A stretch of 64,000 bases of DNA, taken from the NCBI RefSeq assembly GCF_900090305.1, contig NZ_LT607751.1, positions 4,092,001 through 4,156,000 of the forward strand. Direction: 5' to 3'. Source of the stretch: Micromonospora siamensis. Its GTDB lineage: Bacteria; Actinomycetota; Actinomycetes; Mycobacteriales; Micromonosporaceae. Shown here one piece after another: positions 23,751 to 32,162 of the stretch. Below the pieces are notes generated by a model. That model was not told the origin of the DNA, did no database searches, and was given only the letters and a program-made list of their open reading frames with translations. Position 1 is the stretch's first letter. Every line of letters begins with the position of its first letter. The position numbers and the translations under genes are program-made.

Positions 23751-25289
23751 TCAGACGTTGGCCACCAGCAGCGCCGGCTGCTCGACGCAGTCCGCCACGT
23801 GCCGCAGGAAGCCGCCGGCCACCCCGCCGTCGCAGACCCGGTGGTCGAAGGTGAGGCTGAGCTGGGTCACCTTGCGCACCGCGAGCTGCCCGTCGACCAC
23901 CCACGGCTTGTCGACGATCCGGCCCACCCCGAGCAGCGCCGCCTCCGGGTGGTTGATGATCGGGGTCGAGCCGTCCACCCCGAACACCCCGTAGTTGTTC
24001 AGGGTGAAGGTGCCACCGGTGAGCCGGGCCGGCGGCAGGGTGCCGGCCCGCGTGGCGGCGGTGGTCTCCGCCAGCGCCGCGGCGATCTCCCGCGTGGTCA
24101 GTCGGTGCGCGTCGCGCAGCACCGGCACCACCAGGCCCCGGTCGGTCTGCGCGGCGATGCCCAGGTGCACGGCGGCCGACTGGACGATCCGCTCACCCTC
24201 GCCGTCCACCCTGGAGTTGAGCTGCGGGAACTTCCGCAGGCCGCTGAGGCAGATCCGGGCCAGCAGGGCCAGGACGCTCACCGGCTGGTCGGGGGTGGCC
24301 GCGTTGATGGCGGCCCGCGTCTCCAGCAGACCGGTGGCGTCCACGTCCACCCAGACGGTGACCTCGGGGATCTCCCGTCGGCTGCGGGAGAGCTTGTCGG
24401 CGATGGCCCGGCGGATGCCGGTGAGCGGGATGATCGTGTCGCCCTCGCCGGCGGGGGCGAGTCCGACATGCGCCGCCGGGGCGTCCGGCACCGCGGCGAG
24501 CCGGGCGGCCGGCGCGCTCAGCGTCGCCTCCACGTCGGCCCGGCGGATGACGCCGCCCGGGCCGGTCCCGGTCAGCGACGCCAGGTCGACGCCGCGCTCC
24601 CTGGCGAGGCGTCGGACGATCGGCGAGATGACCAGCGGCGCCGATCCCGTCGTACGATCCGGGACCGGCTCGCCCGCGGCGGCGTCCGGCGCCGGGACTG
24701 CGGGTTCCGTCCGGCCGGTCTCCGCGTCCACCGGCCTTGCGGCGGTACGGTCGTCGGTCGCCGTCGCAGCGGGCTCCGGGGCCACGGCGAGCCGGGGCCG
24801 ACGGCGGCGCCGGCCGGAGCCGCCGTGGCCGGTGCCGTACCCGATCAGGACGTTGCCGGAGCCGGCCCGCTCCTCCTCGCGGTAGGTCGCGTGGCCCGGC
24901 GGCTCGTCGCCGCCGGCGTCCAGCGGCGCGATGGTGACCAGTGGCTGGCCCACCGGACGTACCTCACCGGCCGCGCCGTGCAGGGCGACGACCCGGCCGG
25001 CGTACGGGCAGGGCACGTCGACGACGGCCTTGGCGGTCTCCACCTCGACCACGCTCTGGTCCACCGTGACCAGGTCACCGACGGCGACCCGCCACTCGAC
25101 GATCTCCGCCTCGCTGAGCCCCTCACCCAGGTCGGGCAGGAGGAAGTCGAGGGTCCGCTCGGTGCGTTCGGTCATGCCGTGCCTGCCGGGCATGCCCTCA
25201 CGGCCCTCGCTACGCTCGGTGCGTTCGGTCATGCCGTGCCTGCCGGGCATGCCCTCACGGCCCTCGCTACGCTCGGTGCGTTCGGTCAT
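23751..25289 (-). CDS. bkdC: Branched-chain 2-oxoacid dehydrogenase E2 (lipoyl acyltransferase)
   Basis: A 512-residue E2. The lipoyl domain begins DFLLPDLGEGLSEAEIVEW and has the lipoylated lysine in VETAKAVVDV (K87 from the first Met). An Ala/Pro linker, a peripheral subunit-binding domain (SPIVRRLARERGVDLASL) and the catalytic domain with the D-H-R-x-x-D-G motif follow. It transfers branched acyl groups to CoA, feeding iso/anteiso fatty acids. The first ATG overlaps the E1beta stop (ATGA). Because of a 57-bp tandem duplication, ATGs at 25289, 25232 and 25175 all begin the peptide MTERTER; the shortest form has 474 residues. Confidence 0.93.
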   Translation of the reverse strand: MTERTERSEGREGMPGRHGMTERTERSEGREGMPGRHGMTERTERTLDFLLPDLGEGLSEAEIVEWRVAVGDLVTVDQSVVEVETAKAVVDVPCPYAGRVVALHGAAGEVRPVGQPLVTIAPLDAGGDEPPGHATYREEERAGSGNVLIGYGTGHGGSGRRRRRPRLAVAPEPAATATDDRTAARPVDAETGRTEPAVPAPDAAAGEPVPDRTTGSAPLVISPIVRRLARERGVDLASLTGTGPGGVIRRADVEATLSAPAARLAAVPDAPAAHVGLAPAGEGDTIIPLTGIRRAIADKLSRSRREIPEVTVWVDVDATGLLETRAAINAATPDQPVSVLALLARICLSGLRKFPQLNSRVDGEGERIVQSAAVHLGIAAQTDRGLVVPVLRDAHRLTTREIAAALAETTAATRAGTLPPARLTGGTFTLNNYGVFGVDGSTPIINHPEAALLGVGRIVDKPWVVDGQLAVRKVTQLSLTFDHRVCDGGVAGGFLRHVADCVEQPALLVANV

Positions 25290-25292
25290 GCC
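25157..25292. repeat. 57-bp tandem duplication at the 5' end of the E2 gene
   Basis: Two identical 57-bp units (25157-25213 and 25214-25270) are followed by the first 22 bp of a third (25271-25292). The unit is 19 codons long, keeps the frame, and carries the ATG each time. It adds two copies of a 19-residue peptide ahead of the lipoyl domain. Confidence 0.95.
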
Positions 25293-26290
25293 GCGGCCCA
25301 CCGGGAGTCGGGCTGGTCGTCCCACTGCAGCCGGGCCACGGTGTCGAGCACCCGGTCCACCGAGGGCAGGTGGGTGTGCTCCAGCATCGGCGCCGGGTAC
25401 GGGATGTCCAGGCCGGACACCCGCAGCACCGGGGCGTGCAGGGCGTGGAAGCAGCGCTCCTGCACCCGGGCGGCGATCTCCGCGCCGACCCCGGCGAAAC
25501 CCTGCGCCTCCTGGATGACCACGCAGCGGCCGGTCCTGCGCACCGAGGCGGTGACGGTGGCGTCGTCGAACGGCACGATGCTGCGTACGTCGACGACCTC
25601 CAGGTCCCAGCCCTCTTCGCGGGCGGCCTCGGCGGCCTCCATCGCGACCGGCACGGCCGGGCCGTACGCGACCAGGGTGGCGTCGGTGCCGGCGCGGCGC
25701 ACCACGGCCTTGCCGAACGGCGCGGTACGGGCCGGCAGCTCGGCCTCGCCGCTGGAGAAGTAGAGCTTCTTCGGCTCCATGAACACGACCGGGTCCGGGT
25801 CGTCGATCGCCTCGCGCAGCAGCGAGTACGCGTCCTCCACGGTGGCCGGCGTGACCACCTTCAGCCCGGGGGTGTGCGCGTAGTACGCCTCGGAGGAGTC
25901 GCAGTGGTGCTCGACGCCACCGATGCCGCCCGCGTAGGGAACCCGGATCACCATCGGCACGCTGAGCGCGCCGCGGGTGCGGTTGCGCAGCTTCGCCACG
26001 TGCGAGGCGATCTGCTCGAAGGCCGGGTAGCCGAACGCGTCGAACTGCATCTCGACCACCGGCTTGAGGCCGGACATGGCCAGGCCGACGGCGAAGCCGA
26101 CGATGCCGGCCTCCGCGAGGGGGGTGTCGAAGCACCGCTTGTCGCCGAACCGGGCCTGGAGGCCGTCGGTGATCCGGAAGACGCCGCCGAGCTGGCCGAC
26201 GTCCTCACCGAAGACGAGCACCCGCTCGTCGTCGAGCATCGCGTCGGCGAGCGCGGCGTTGAGCGCCTTCGCCATGGTGGTGGTGGCCAT
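25286..26290 (-). CDS. bkdB: Branched-chain 2-oxoacid dehydrogenase E1 beta subunit
   Basis: A 334-residue E1beta. Markers are DERVLVFGEDVGQLGGVFR, FDTPLAEAGIVGFAVGLA, VVEMQFDAFGYPAFEQI and the HHCDSSEAYYAHTPGLKVV segment; the C-terminal part has the transketolase-like SIVPFDDATVTASVRRTGR. With E1alpha it forms the thiamine-diphosphate heterotetramer that decarboxylates branched 2-oxoacids. Its ATG overlaps the E1alpha stop by one base (TGATG), and its stop overlaps the E2 start, so the three genes are translationally coupled. Confidence 0.95.
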   Translation of the reverse strand: MATTTMAKALNAALADAMLDDERVLVFGEDVGQLGGVFRITDGLQARFGDKRCFDTPLAEAGIVGFAVGLAMSGLKPVVEMQFDAFGYPAFEQIASHVAKLRNRTRGALSVPMVIRVPYAGGIGGVEHHCDSSEAYYAHTPGLKVVTPATVEDAYSLLREAIDDPDPVVFMEPKKLYFSSGEAELPARTAPFGKAVVRRAGTDATLVAYGPAVPVAMEAAEAAREEGWDLEVVDVRSIVPFDDATVTASVRRTGRCVVIQEAQGFAGVGAEIAARVQERCFHALHAPVLRVSGLDIPYPAPMLEHTHLPSVDRVLDTVARLQWDDQPDSRWAAA

Positions 26291-27483
26291 CAGCGCTCAC
26301 CCTCGGAGTCGGAGTCGGCGGCCAGCTCGGCCCGGACCTGTTCCCGCTGCTCGACCAGCTGCGGGGTGGGTTCGGCGTACACGTGGTCGAAGAGGCTCAG
26401 CGGGTCCACGGCCGGCTTGTCGTGCATCCGCTCGCGCAGGTCGGCCGCGTACGCCTCGGCCTCCTCGGCGATCGCCGCGACGGCGGCGTCGTCGAGCACG
26501 CCCCGGGCGCGCAGGTAGGTCTCCAGCCGGGCCACCGGGTCCCGGTCGCGCCACTGCTCGACCTCGTCGGCGTCCCGGTAGCGGGTGGCGTCGTCGGCGT
26601 TGGTGTGCGCCTCCATCCGGTAGGTGTGCGCCTCCACCAGGAACGGGCCGTGTCCGGCGCGGGCGTGCTCCACCGCGCGGCCCAGCACGGCGAGCACGGC
26701 CACCGGGTCGTTGCCGTCGACCTGCTCGCTGGGCACCCCGTAGCCGACGCCCTTGTACGCCAGGCTCGGCGCGGCGGTCTGCCGGGACAGCGGCACGCTG
26801 ATCGCGTACTTGTTGTTCTGCACGAAGTAGACGACCGGGGCCTTGAACACGGCCGCGAAGTTGACCCCCTCGTGGAAGTCGCCCTCGCTGGTGGCGCCGT
26901 CGCCGATGAAGGCCAACGCCACGGTGTCCCGCCCCTGGTACGCCTCGCCGTAGGCCAGGCCCGCAGCGTGCACGCACTGGGTGGCCAGCGGGGTGCACTG
27001 CGGCGCGGTGTGCACCCGCGTCGGGTCGTACCCGCAGTGCCAGTCGCCGCGCAGCAGGGTGAGCACCTCGACCGGGTCGATGCCGCGGGCGGTCAGCGCC
27101 ATCGACTCGCGGTAGGTGGGGAAGACCCAGTCGTCGTCGCGCACGGCGAGGACCGCGCCGACCTGGCAGGCCTCCTGGCCGCGGGAGGACGGGTAGACGG
27201 CGAGCTTGCCCTGCTTGGTCAGGGCGGTGGCCTGGATGTCGAAGCGGCGACCGATCACCATCCGGCGGTACAGCTCGCGCAGCGCCTCGACGGGCGGCTC
27301 GGGGTAGTCCTCGCGGGCCGGCAGCGGGGTGCCGTCGGGGTCGAGCAGGCGGACCGGCTCGGCGGCGGGGAGCAGCCCGGCGGACCGGTCGGCGGGGGCG
27401 GGCGCGGTGCGCGCGGACGGCTCGTCGGCCGGCGGGCGGGGGCGCGGGGATGCCCTGCGGACCGCCTGGGGTGTGGTCGTCAC
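26290..27483 (-). CDS. bkdA: Branched-chain 2-oxoacid dehydrogenase E1 alpha subunit
   Basis: A 397-residue E1alpha. A Pro/Ala-rich N-terminal extension of about 60 residues precedes the conserved YRRMVIGRRFDIQATALTKQG core. The thiamine-diphosphate motif is GDGATSEGDFHEGVNFAAVF...NN, and the phosphorylation-loop region EAHTYRMEAHTNADD follows. GTG at 27483 is chosen for its AGGAGG 8 bases upstream. It is the first gene of the bkd operon. No E3 gene is present here, so the complex must use a lipoamide dehydrogenase encoded elsewhere. An Lrp-type regulator is encoded divergently. Confidence 0.94.
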   Translation of the reverse strand: MTTTPQAVRRASPRPRPPADEPSARTAPAPADRSAGLLPAAEPVRLLDPDGTPLPAREDYPEPPVEALRELYRRMVIGRRFDIQATALTKQGKLAVYPSSRGQEACQVGAVLAVRDDDWVFPTYRESMALTARGIDPVEVLTLLRGDWHCGYDPTRVHTAPQCTPLATQCVHAAGLAYGEAYQGRDTVALAFIGDGATSEGDFHEGVNFAAVFKAPVVYFVQNNKYAISVPLSRQTAAPSLAYKGVGYGVPSEQVDGNDPVAVLAVLGRAVEHARAGHGPFLVEAHTYRMEAHTNADDATRYRDADEVEQWRDRDPVARLETYLRARGVLDDAAVAAIAEEAEAYAADLRERMHDKPAVDPLSLFDHVYAEPTPQLVEQREQVRAELAADSDSEGER

Positions 27484-27526
27484 GGCAAGGACCTCCTGGA
27501 CGTGTGGTGGCCCTATGCTCCTGCTG

Positions 27527-27543
27527 TTGGATGATTGACTCAA
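27527..27543. promoter_or_regulatory. Candidate Lrp-type operator between bkdA and its regulator
   Basis: TTGGATGATTGACTCAA is the most AT-rich patch in the 105-base divergent intergenic region and is loosely palindromic at its ends (TTG/CAA). The position fits autoregulation and bkd control, but the symmetry is weak. Confidence 0.3.
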
Positions 27544-27588
27544 GATCCCGGATGAACGCGGGACGAATGACCTTCCAGGGGAGCGGAT

Positions 27589-28098
27589 GTGAGCCAGGAG
27601 ACCGGCCCGGAGGCGGGCACGCCGGTCGGATCGGGACGTTCGGTCGGACCACTGGACGAGGTCGACCGGCGGATCCTCGATGAGCTGGTCGGTGACGGGC
27701 GGATGTCCATCCGGACCCTCGCCGAGCGGGTGCACGTCTCGCGTACCAACGCGTACGCACGGGTGGAGCGGCTGCTGCGCGACGGGGTGGTCACCGGGTT
27801 CCGCGCCCGGGTGGCGCCGGAGCCGGCGGGACTGGGCACGTCGGCGTACATCGCCCTGACCATCGAGCAGAACACCTGGCGGGAGGTGTCGGCCGAGCTG
27901 GCCCGGGTGCGCTACGTCGAGCACGTGGCGCTGCTCAGCGGCGAGCACGACGTGCTGGCCCTGGTCCGCGCGCCGGACAACGCCACCCTGCGGGACGTGG
28001 TGCTGGACCGGGTGCAGCACATCGGCGGGGTGCTGTCGACGCGTACCTGGCTGGTCTTCGAGGAGTTCGACGGCGAGCGGAGCCCGTGGCAGGGCTGA
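27589..28098 (+). CDS. bkdR: Lrp/AsnC-family regulator of the bkd operon
   Basis: A 169-residue regulator. The winged helix has LDEVDRRILDELVGDGRMSIRTLAERVHVSRTNAYARVERL, and the C-terminal RAM/AsnC ligand domain includes AYIALTIEQNTWREVSAEL and VALLSGEHDVLALVRAPD. Divergent placement from bkdABC, as for BkdR in pseudomonads and Pdh/Bkd regulators in actinobacteria, indicates control by branched-chain amino acids or oxoacids. GTG at 27589 follows GGGGAG. Confidence 0.88.
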   Translation: MSQETGPEAGTPVGSGRSVGPLDEVDRRILDELVGDGRMSIRTLAERVHVSRTNAYARVERLLRDGVVTGFRARVAPEPAGLGTSAYIALTIEQNTWREVSAELARVRYVEHVALLSGEHDVLALVRAPDNATLRDVVLDRVQHIGGVLSTRTWLVFEEFDGERSPWQG

Positions 28099-28143
28099 TC
28101 GCCCACGAACGTGATAACCGCTCAAAGCAGGACAGAACGCCCC

Positions 28144-28149
28144 TAGCAT
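28144..28149 (+). promoter_or_regulatory. -10 box (TAGCAT) of the acyltransferase gene
   Basis: TAGCAT is followed by 7 bases and the GTG at 28157. Confidence 0.45.
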
Positions 28150-28156
28150 TTGTGCT

Positions 28157-30301
28157 GTGCTGACAACGACCGAGTCGCGGTCCGACGCGAGCCTGCCGGC
28201 GCGGGCGTCCGGACCGGTGTCCCACCGGCCGGGGTCGTTCCGCGGCGACATCGAGGGCCTGCGGGCGGTGGCGGTGCTGCTGGTGCTCCTCGGCCACGCC
28301 GGGGTGCCCCGCCTGCCCGGCGGCTTCGTCGGCGTGGACGTCTTCTTCGTGATCTCGGGCTTCCTCATCACCGGGCTGCTGCTGCAGGAGCACGACCGGC
28401 GGGGACGGATCTCGCTCACCGGCTTCTACGCCCGGCGGGCGAAGCGGCTGCTGCCCGCCGCCGCGACGGTGCTGCTCGCGACCCTCGCGCTGACCTGGTT
28501 CTTCCTGCCCCGTACCCGATGGTCCGCGACGGCCTGGGACGTGGTCGCCAGCGCCGGGTACGCGATGAACTGGCGGATGGCCGCCGAGTCCCTCGACTAC
28601 GCCACCGTGGGCCAGGCGCCGAGCATCCTCCAGCACTTCTGGTCCCTGGCCGTGGAGGAGCAGTTCTATCTGGTCTGGCCGTTGGTGATGATCCTGCTCG
28701 GGTGGGTCGCCCGACGCCTGCGGCGGGGGCGCGACGGCCTGCTCCTGCTCGGGCTCGGATCGATCGCGCTGCCGTCGTTCGGCTGGGCGCTGGCCACGTC
28801 GCCGACGGACCCGTCCGCCTACTACGTCACCACCACCCGGCTGTGGGAGCTGGCCGTGGGCGCCGCCGTCGCCGTCGCGGCGGCCCGGCCACGCGGCGTC
28901 CCACGAGCCGTCGCGGCGACGCTGGCCTGGGCGGGACTCGTCGCCATCGGCGCCTCGGCCGCGCTCATCGACACCCCCTCCGGGTTCCCCGGGTACGCCG
29001 CGCTCGGTCCCACCCTGGGTGCGGCGGCGGTGGTCGGCCTCGGCTCCGTGGCCGGCCGGGCGGGGCCGGCGCTGCTGCTCGGACTGCCACCCCTGCGGGC
29101 CGTCGGGACCATCTCCTACTCGTTGTACCTCTGGCACTGGCCGCTGCTGATCGCCGCCCGGGCGTACCTCGGCGACCTGGACGTCGGCCCCGCGCTGGCG
29201 GTCGTCGGCGCCTCGTTCCTGCCGGCCGTCCTCACCTACCGCTACGTCGAGAACCCGCTGCGCCGGTCCGCGGCCCTGAGCCGACGGCCGTTCGCCGCCC
29301 TGCGGCTCGGTGTCGCCTGCACCGTGGGCGCGGTACTGTCCGGGCTGCTGTTCCAGCTGCTCGTCGTGCCCGGCACGCCGGCCACCGTCGGATCCGCGGT
29401 CCCGCTCCGGGCGCCCGCCGACCCGGCGGCGCCGGCGCCGTCGTCCTCGTGGGGCGCCGCGGCGCTGGGGTCCTCCCCCCGCGACAGCCCGGCCGGCGTA
29501 CCCGTCGACCGGGTCGACTCGATCACCCCCGACCCGTTGCGGGTGGGGTCCGACGTTCCCGCGGCCTACCAGCGCTGCATCGTCGACCAGGCCACGGCGA
29601 CCGCGAAGCGCTGCGTCTTCGGTGATCCGTCCGGGCGGACCACCGTGGCGCTCGTCGGCGACTCGCACGCCTACCACTGGCTTCCCGCCCTCGACCCGGC
29701 CGCGAAGCGGAACCACTGGCGGATCGTCCTCTACGCCAAGGCCACCTGCCCCTTCGTCGAGGCGACGGTGATCTTCGCCGGCCGGCCGTACGAGACCTGC
29801 ACCCGGTGGAACGCGTCGGTGCGCGCCGCGCTGCGCGGCCCGGACCGGCCCGACCTGCTGCTGACGAGCAACGCCGGCTATCTCGTGGTGGAGAACGGCA
29901 GACCCGCCACGACCACCATGGGGCTGAGTCCGAAGCTGCGGCAGACGTGGCGCGGGATGGTGGACGCGGGGGTGCCGGTCGTGGTGCTGCGCGACGGGCC
30001 CCACCACGAACGGAACATCGCCGAGTGCGTCGCCGAGAACCGGAAGCGGCTGACCCGGTGCGCCTCGCCCCGGGCCCGCCTGGCCAGCGGTGGGGGCCCC
30101 GCCCAGGAACAGGCGGCCGAGGGACTCGCCGGGGTGCACCTGATCGACCTGACCGACGCGATCTGCCCCGCCGACCGGTGCGCCCCGGTCATCGGAGGTG
30201 TCCTGGTCTACAGCGACGACAACCACGTGAGCGCGACGTACATGGCGACGATGGAGCCCCGCCTCGAGGCGGCCCTGCGACCACTGGTCCCGGCCCGTTG
30301 A
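28157..30301 (+). CDS. Acyltransferase-3/SGNH fusion membrane protein (OafA-like)
   Basis: A 714-residue protein. Residues about 25-385 are an acyltransferase-3 domain of about ten helices, starting DIEGLRAVAVLLVLLGHAG and FVGVDVFFVISGFLITGLLL, with the conserved H of LLGHAG and the R/Y-rich YARRAKRLLPAA loop. A Pro/Ala linker leads to an extracytoplasmic SGNH domain (about 470-714) with the nucleophile in VALVGDSHAYHW and the C-terminal D-x-N-H of YSDDNHVSATYM. Such fusions O-acetylate cell-surface glycans. It ends one base from the end of the convergent LigD-type gene. Confidence 0.92.
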   Translation: MLTTTESRSDASLPARASGPVSHRPGSFRGDIEGLRAVAVLLVLLGHAGVPRLPGGFVGVDVFFVISGFLITGLLLQEHDRRGRISLTGFYARRAKRLLPAAATVLLATLALTWFFLPRTRWSATAWDVVASAGYAMNWRMAAESLDYATVGQAPSILQHFWSLAVEEQFYLVWPLVMILLGWVARRLRRGRDGLLLLGLGSIALPSFGWALATSPTDPSAYYVTTTRLWELAVGAAVAVAAARPRGVPRAVAATLAWAGLVAIGASAALIDTPSGFPGYAALGPTLGAAAVVGLGSVAGRAGPALLLGLPPLRAVGTISYSLYLWHWPLLIAARAYLGDLDVGPALAVVGASFLPAVLTYRYVENPLRRSAALSRRPFAALRLGVACTVGAVLSGLLFQLLVVPGTPATVGSAVPLRAPADPAAPAPSSSWGAAALGSSPRDSPAGVPVDRVDSITPDPLRVGSDVPAAYQRCIVDQATATAKRCVFGDPSGRTTVALVGDSHAYHWLPALDPAAKRNHWRIVLYAKATCPFVEATVIFAGRPYETCTRWNASVRAALRGPDRPDLLLTSNAGYLVVENGRPATTTMGLSPKLRQTWRGMVDAGVPVVVLRDGPHHERNIAECVAENRKRLTRCASPRARLASGGGPAQEQAAEGLAGVHLIDLTDAICPADRCAPVIGGVLVYSDDNHVSATYMATMEPRLEAALRPLVPAR

Positions 30302-30302
30302 G

Positions 30303-31277
30303 TCACCCCCGTTCGGGGGGCGCCTCCAACCCCTCCCGGTCGGCCAGCTCCAGCAGCGGTTCCAGCGAGTAGCGGCGGTCGTCGAGGCCGGCGTGCGGGT
30401 CGCCCCGCTCGGCGAAGCGGGCCGGCATCGTGGTCACGTCGAAGTCCTCCGGGCGTACGTCGGAAAGCTCCGACCAGTCCAGCGGCGCCGAGACGAGCGC
30501 CGCCGGTGTCGGCCGGATCGAGTACGCCGACGTGACGGTGTGGTCGCGGGCCATCTGGTTGTAGTCCACGAAGACCGGCCGGTCCCGTTGCTCCCGCCAC
30601 CACGTGGTGGTGACCAGGTCGGGCAGCCGGCGCTGCATCTCGCGGCCCAGCGCCAGCACCGCCCGCCGGCACTCGCCGAAGCTCCACCGGGGCTCGATGG
30701 AGAGGTAGACGTGCAGGCCCCGCCCTCCGGTGGTCTTCGGATAGCCGGCCAGCCCCAGCTCGTCGAGGAACGCGCGCACCTCGTGGGCCACCGGCACCAC
30801 CTGCGCGAAGTCCACCCCCGGCATGGGGTCGAGGTCGATGCGCAGCTGGTCGGGGTGTTCCACGTCGCCGGCCGAGACCGGCCACGGGTGGAAGCGCAGG
30901 GTGCCCAGGTTGGCCGCCCAGATCACCACGGCCAGCTCGCTCGGGGCCACCTCGTCGGCGGTGCGGCCGCTGGGGAAGGTGATGTGCGCCGTCCGCACCC
31001 AGTCGGGCGCCCCCGCGGGCAGCCGCTTCTGGTAGAACGCGTCGCCCTTGTTGGTCTGCCGGGTGGCGACCTTGGCGCCCTCGAACACCCCGCGCGGCCA
31101 GCGTTCCAGCATGGTGGGCCGGTCGCGCAGGGCGCGCAGGATGCCGTCGCCGACCGCCAGGAAGTAGCGGACCACGTCCAGCTTGGTCAGTCCCCGCTCC
31201 GGGAAGTAGGGCTTGTCCGGGCTGGAGACGCGGACCAGCCGCTCCCCCACCCGGATCTCCTCGGCCGCTGTCGCCAT
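30303..31277 (-). CDS. LigD-type polymerase-domain protein (archaeo-eukaryotic primase fold)
   Basis: A 324-residue stand-alone polymerase module of the NHEJ ligase D family. It shows SSPDKPYFPERGLTKLDVVRYF, KVATRQTNKGDAFYQKRLP, the catalytic D-x-D in LRIDLDPMPGVDF, and GYPKTTGGRGLHVYL. Such proteins fill gaps and add ribonucleotides at broken ends with Ku and a ligase. Neither Ku nor a ligase domain is encoded nearby. ATG at 31277 is used because longer frames run into unrelated sequence. Only one base separates its stop from that of the convergent acyltransferase gene. Confidence 0.92.
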   Translation of the reverse strand: MATAAEEIRVGERLVRVSSPDKPYFPERGLTKLDVVRYFLAVGDGILRALRDRPTMLERWPRGVFEGAKVATRQTNKGDAFYQKRLPAGAPDWVRTAHITFPSGRTADEVAPSELAVVIWAANLGTLRFHPWPVSAGDVEHPDQLRIDLDPMPGVDFAQVVPVAHEVRAFLDELGLAGYPKTTGGRGLHVYLSIEPRWSFGECRRAVLALGREMQRRLPDLVTTTWWREQRDRPVFVDYNQMARDHTVTSAYSIRPTPAALVSAPLDWSELSDVRPEDFDVTTMPARFAERGDPHAGLDDRRYSLEPLLELADREGLEAPPERG

Positions 31278-31327
31278 GCCTGACACCGTAACGGCCACCG
31301 ACGCCCGACCGGGCCCGTCGCGGCCGG

Positions 31328-31654
31328 TCAGCCGGCGATCCACACCCCCAGCACCAGCAGAGGAAGCGAGACGAACAGGAAGATGCCCACCCCGGTGAGC
31401 ACCCGCCCGCCGCCGGCGTCCTCCCGCTCGGGCGGCAGGCCGAAGGTCGACCGGGCGGCCAGCATCCCGACCCGGCTCAGTGTCAGGTCGCCGGTGACCG
31501 AGAGCAGCAGCGCCACCACCACCAGGGCGACGCCGAACCGGTGGACGAAGTCGCCGCCGGAGGTGGCCACCCAGATCCCGACGCCGACCGCGGCGACCAG
31601 CGCCGCCACGACCATCAACAGCAGGGCCTCCCGCAGCCCCTTGAGCACGGTCAT
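31328..31654 (-). CDS. Small membrane protein
   Basis: A 108-residue protein with three hydrophobic helices: LLLMVVAALVAAVGVGIWVA, FGVALVVVALLLSVTG and GVGIFLFVSLPLLVLGVWI. A hydrophilic loop of about 25 residues separates helices 2 and 3. I recognise no family. ATG at 31654 has GGGGAGGTGA 8 bases upstream, a strong ribosome-binding site. It is likely co-transcribed with nothing else; the LigD-type gene is 50 bases downstream on the same strand and could share its message. Confidence 0.7.
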   Translation of the reverse strand: MTVLKGLREALLLMVVAALVAAVGVGIWVATSGGDFVHRFGVALVVVALLLSVTGDLTLSRVGMLAARSTFGLPPEREDAGGGRVLTGVGIFLFVSLPLLVLGVWIAG

Positions 31655-31732
31655 CGACCGTCACCTCCCCCGTGGACACGACCGGAGCCGGTCGTACCCG
31701 ACATGGTGCCCCGAGGAGGTCGTCGCCGCTGT

Positions 31733-31791
31733 CCCGTCACCGACAGTGACGGGCACGGCGGCCGGGCGGATCGCGGACGATCCGCCCGGCC
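31733..31791 (-). terminator. Tandem hairpin terminator
   Basis: Two stems lie just beyond the stop at 31804: GGCCGGGCGGATCG with CGATCCGCCCGGCC (31760-31791, perfect 14 bp) and CCCGTCAC with GTGACGGG (31733-31753, 8 bp). Confidence 0.7.
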
Positions 31792-31803
31792 GTCCGGTAC
31801 GGC

Positions 31804-32040
31804 TCAGCCGTCGCGCTGCATCCGGGCCAGCAGCATCTGCTTGCCCTGCTCGCCGGCCTTGCGGTTGTTCTCCTGCATCTTGCGGAACCAGGTGGCCAGC
31901 TCCTGGTCGCCCCGGTTCTCCGCGTCGGCGATGTACGTCTCCAACCGCCAGATGTGCTCCAGCGACAGCTGCAGTGCGTGGATCAGGTCGTAGTTCTGGT
32001 CCTTGACCGGACTGGCCGGTTCCCTGACCATGGTCGCCAC
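31804..32040 (-). CDS. Small conserved-looking soluble protein
   Basis: A 78-residue, mostly alpha-helical charged protein. The core reads NYDLIHALQLSLEHIWRLETYIADAENRGDQELATWFRKMQENNRKAGEQGKQML, suggesting two amphipathic helices of a four-helix or ferritin-like type; no metal ligand pattern is convincing. The GTG at 32040 is chosen because GGGAGG lies 6 bases upstream; an ATG three codons later is possible. Function unknown. A double hairpin follows. Confidence 0.7.
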   Translation of the reverse strand: MATMVREPASPVKDQNYDLIHALQLSLEHIWRLETYIADAENRGDQELATWFRKMQENNRKAGEQGKQMLLARMQRDG

Positions 32041-32162
32041 GGTGTACCTCCCGATGGTTTCGGTTCTGGCGAGCGCCACGCTTACCCGCTGGGTCCGGCT
32101 TCACGCGAGGGCCACCGACCGGGCGCGGTTACCGGGCGCGACGCCCGGGTAGGGGTTGGCCC

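Noticed and set aside
23751..27483. Pyruvate dehydrogenase instead of branched-chain dehydrogenase
   Set aside because: Actinobacterial PDH uses a fused AceE-type E1; an E1alpha/E1beta/E2 operon with an adjacent Lrp-type regulator fits bkd better, though substrate is not proven.
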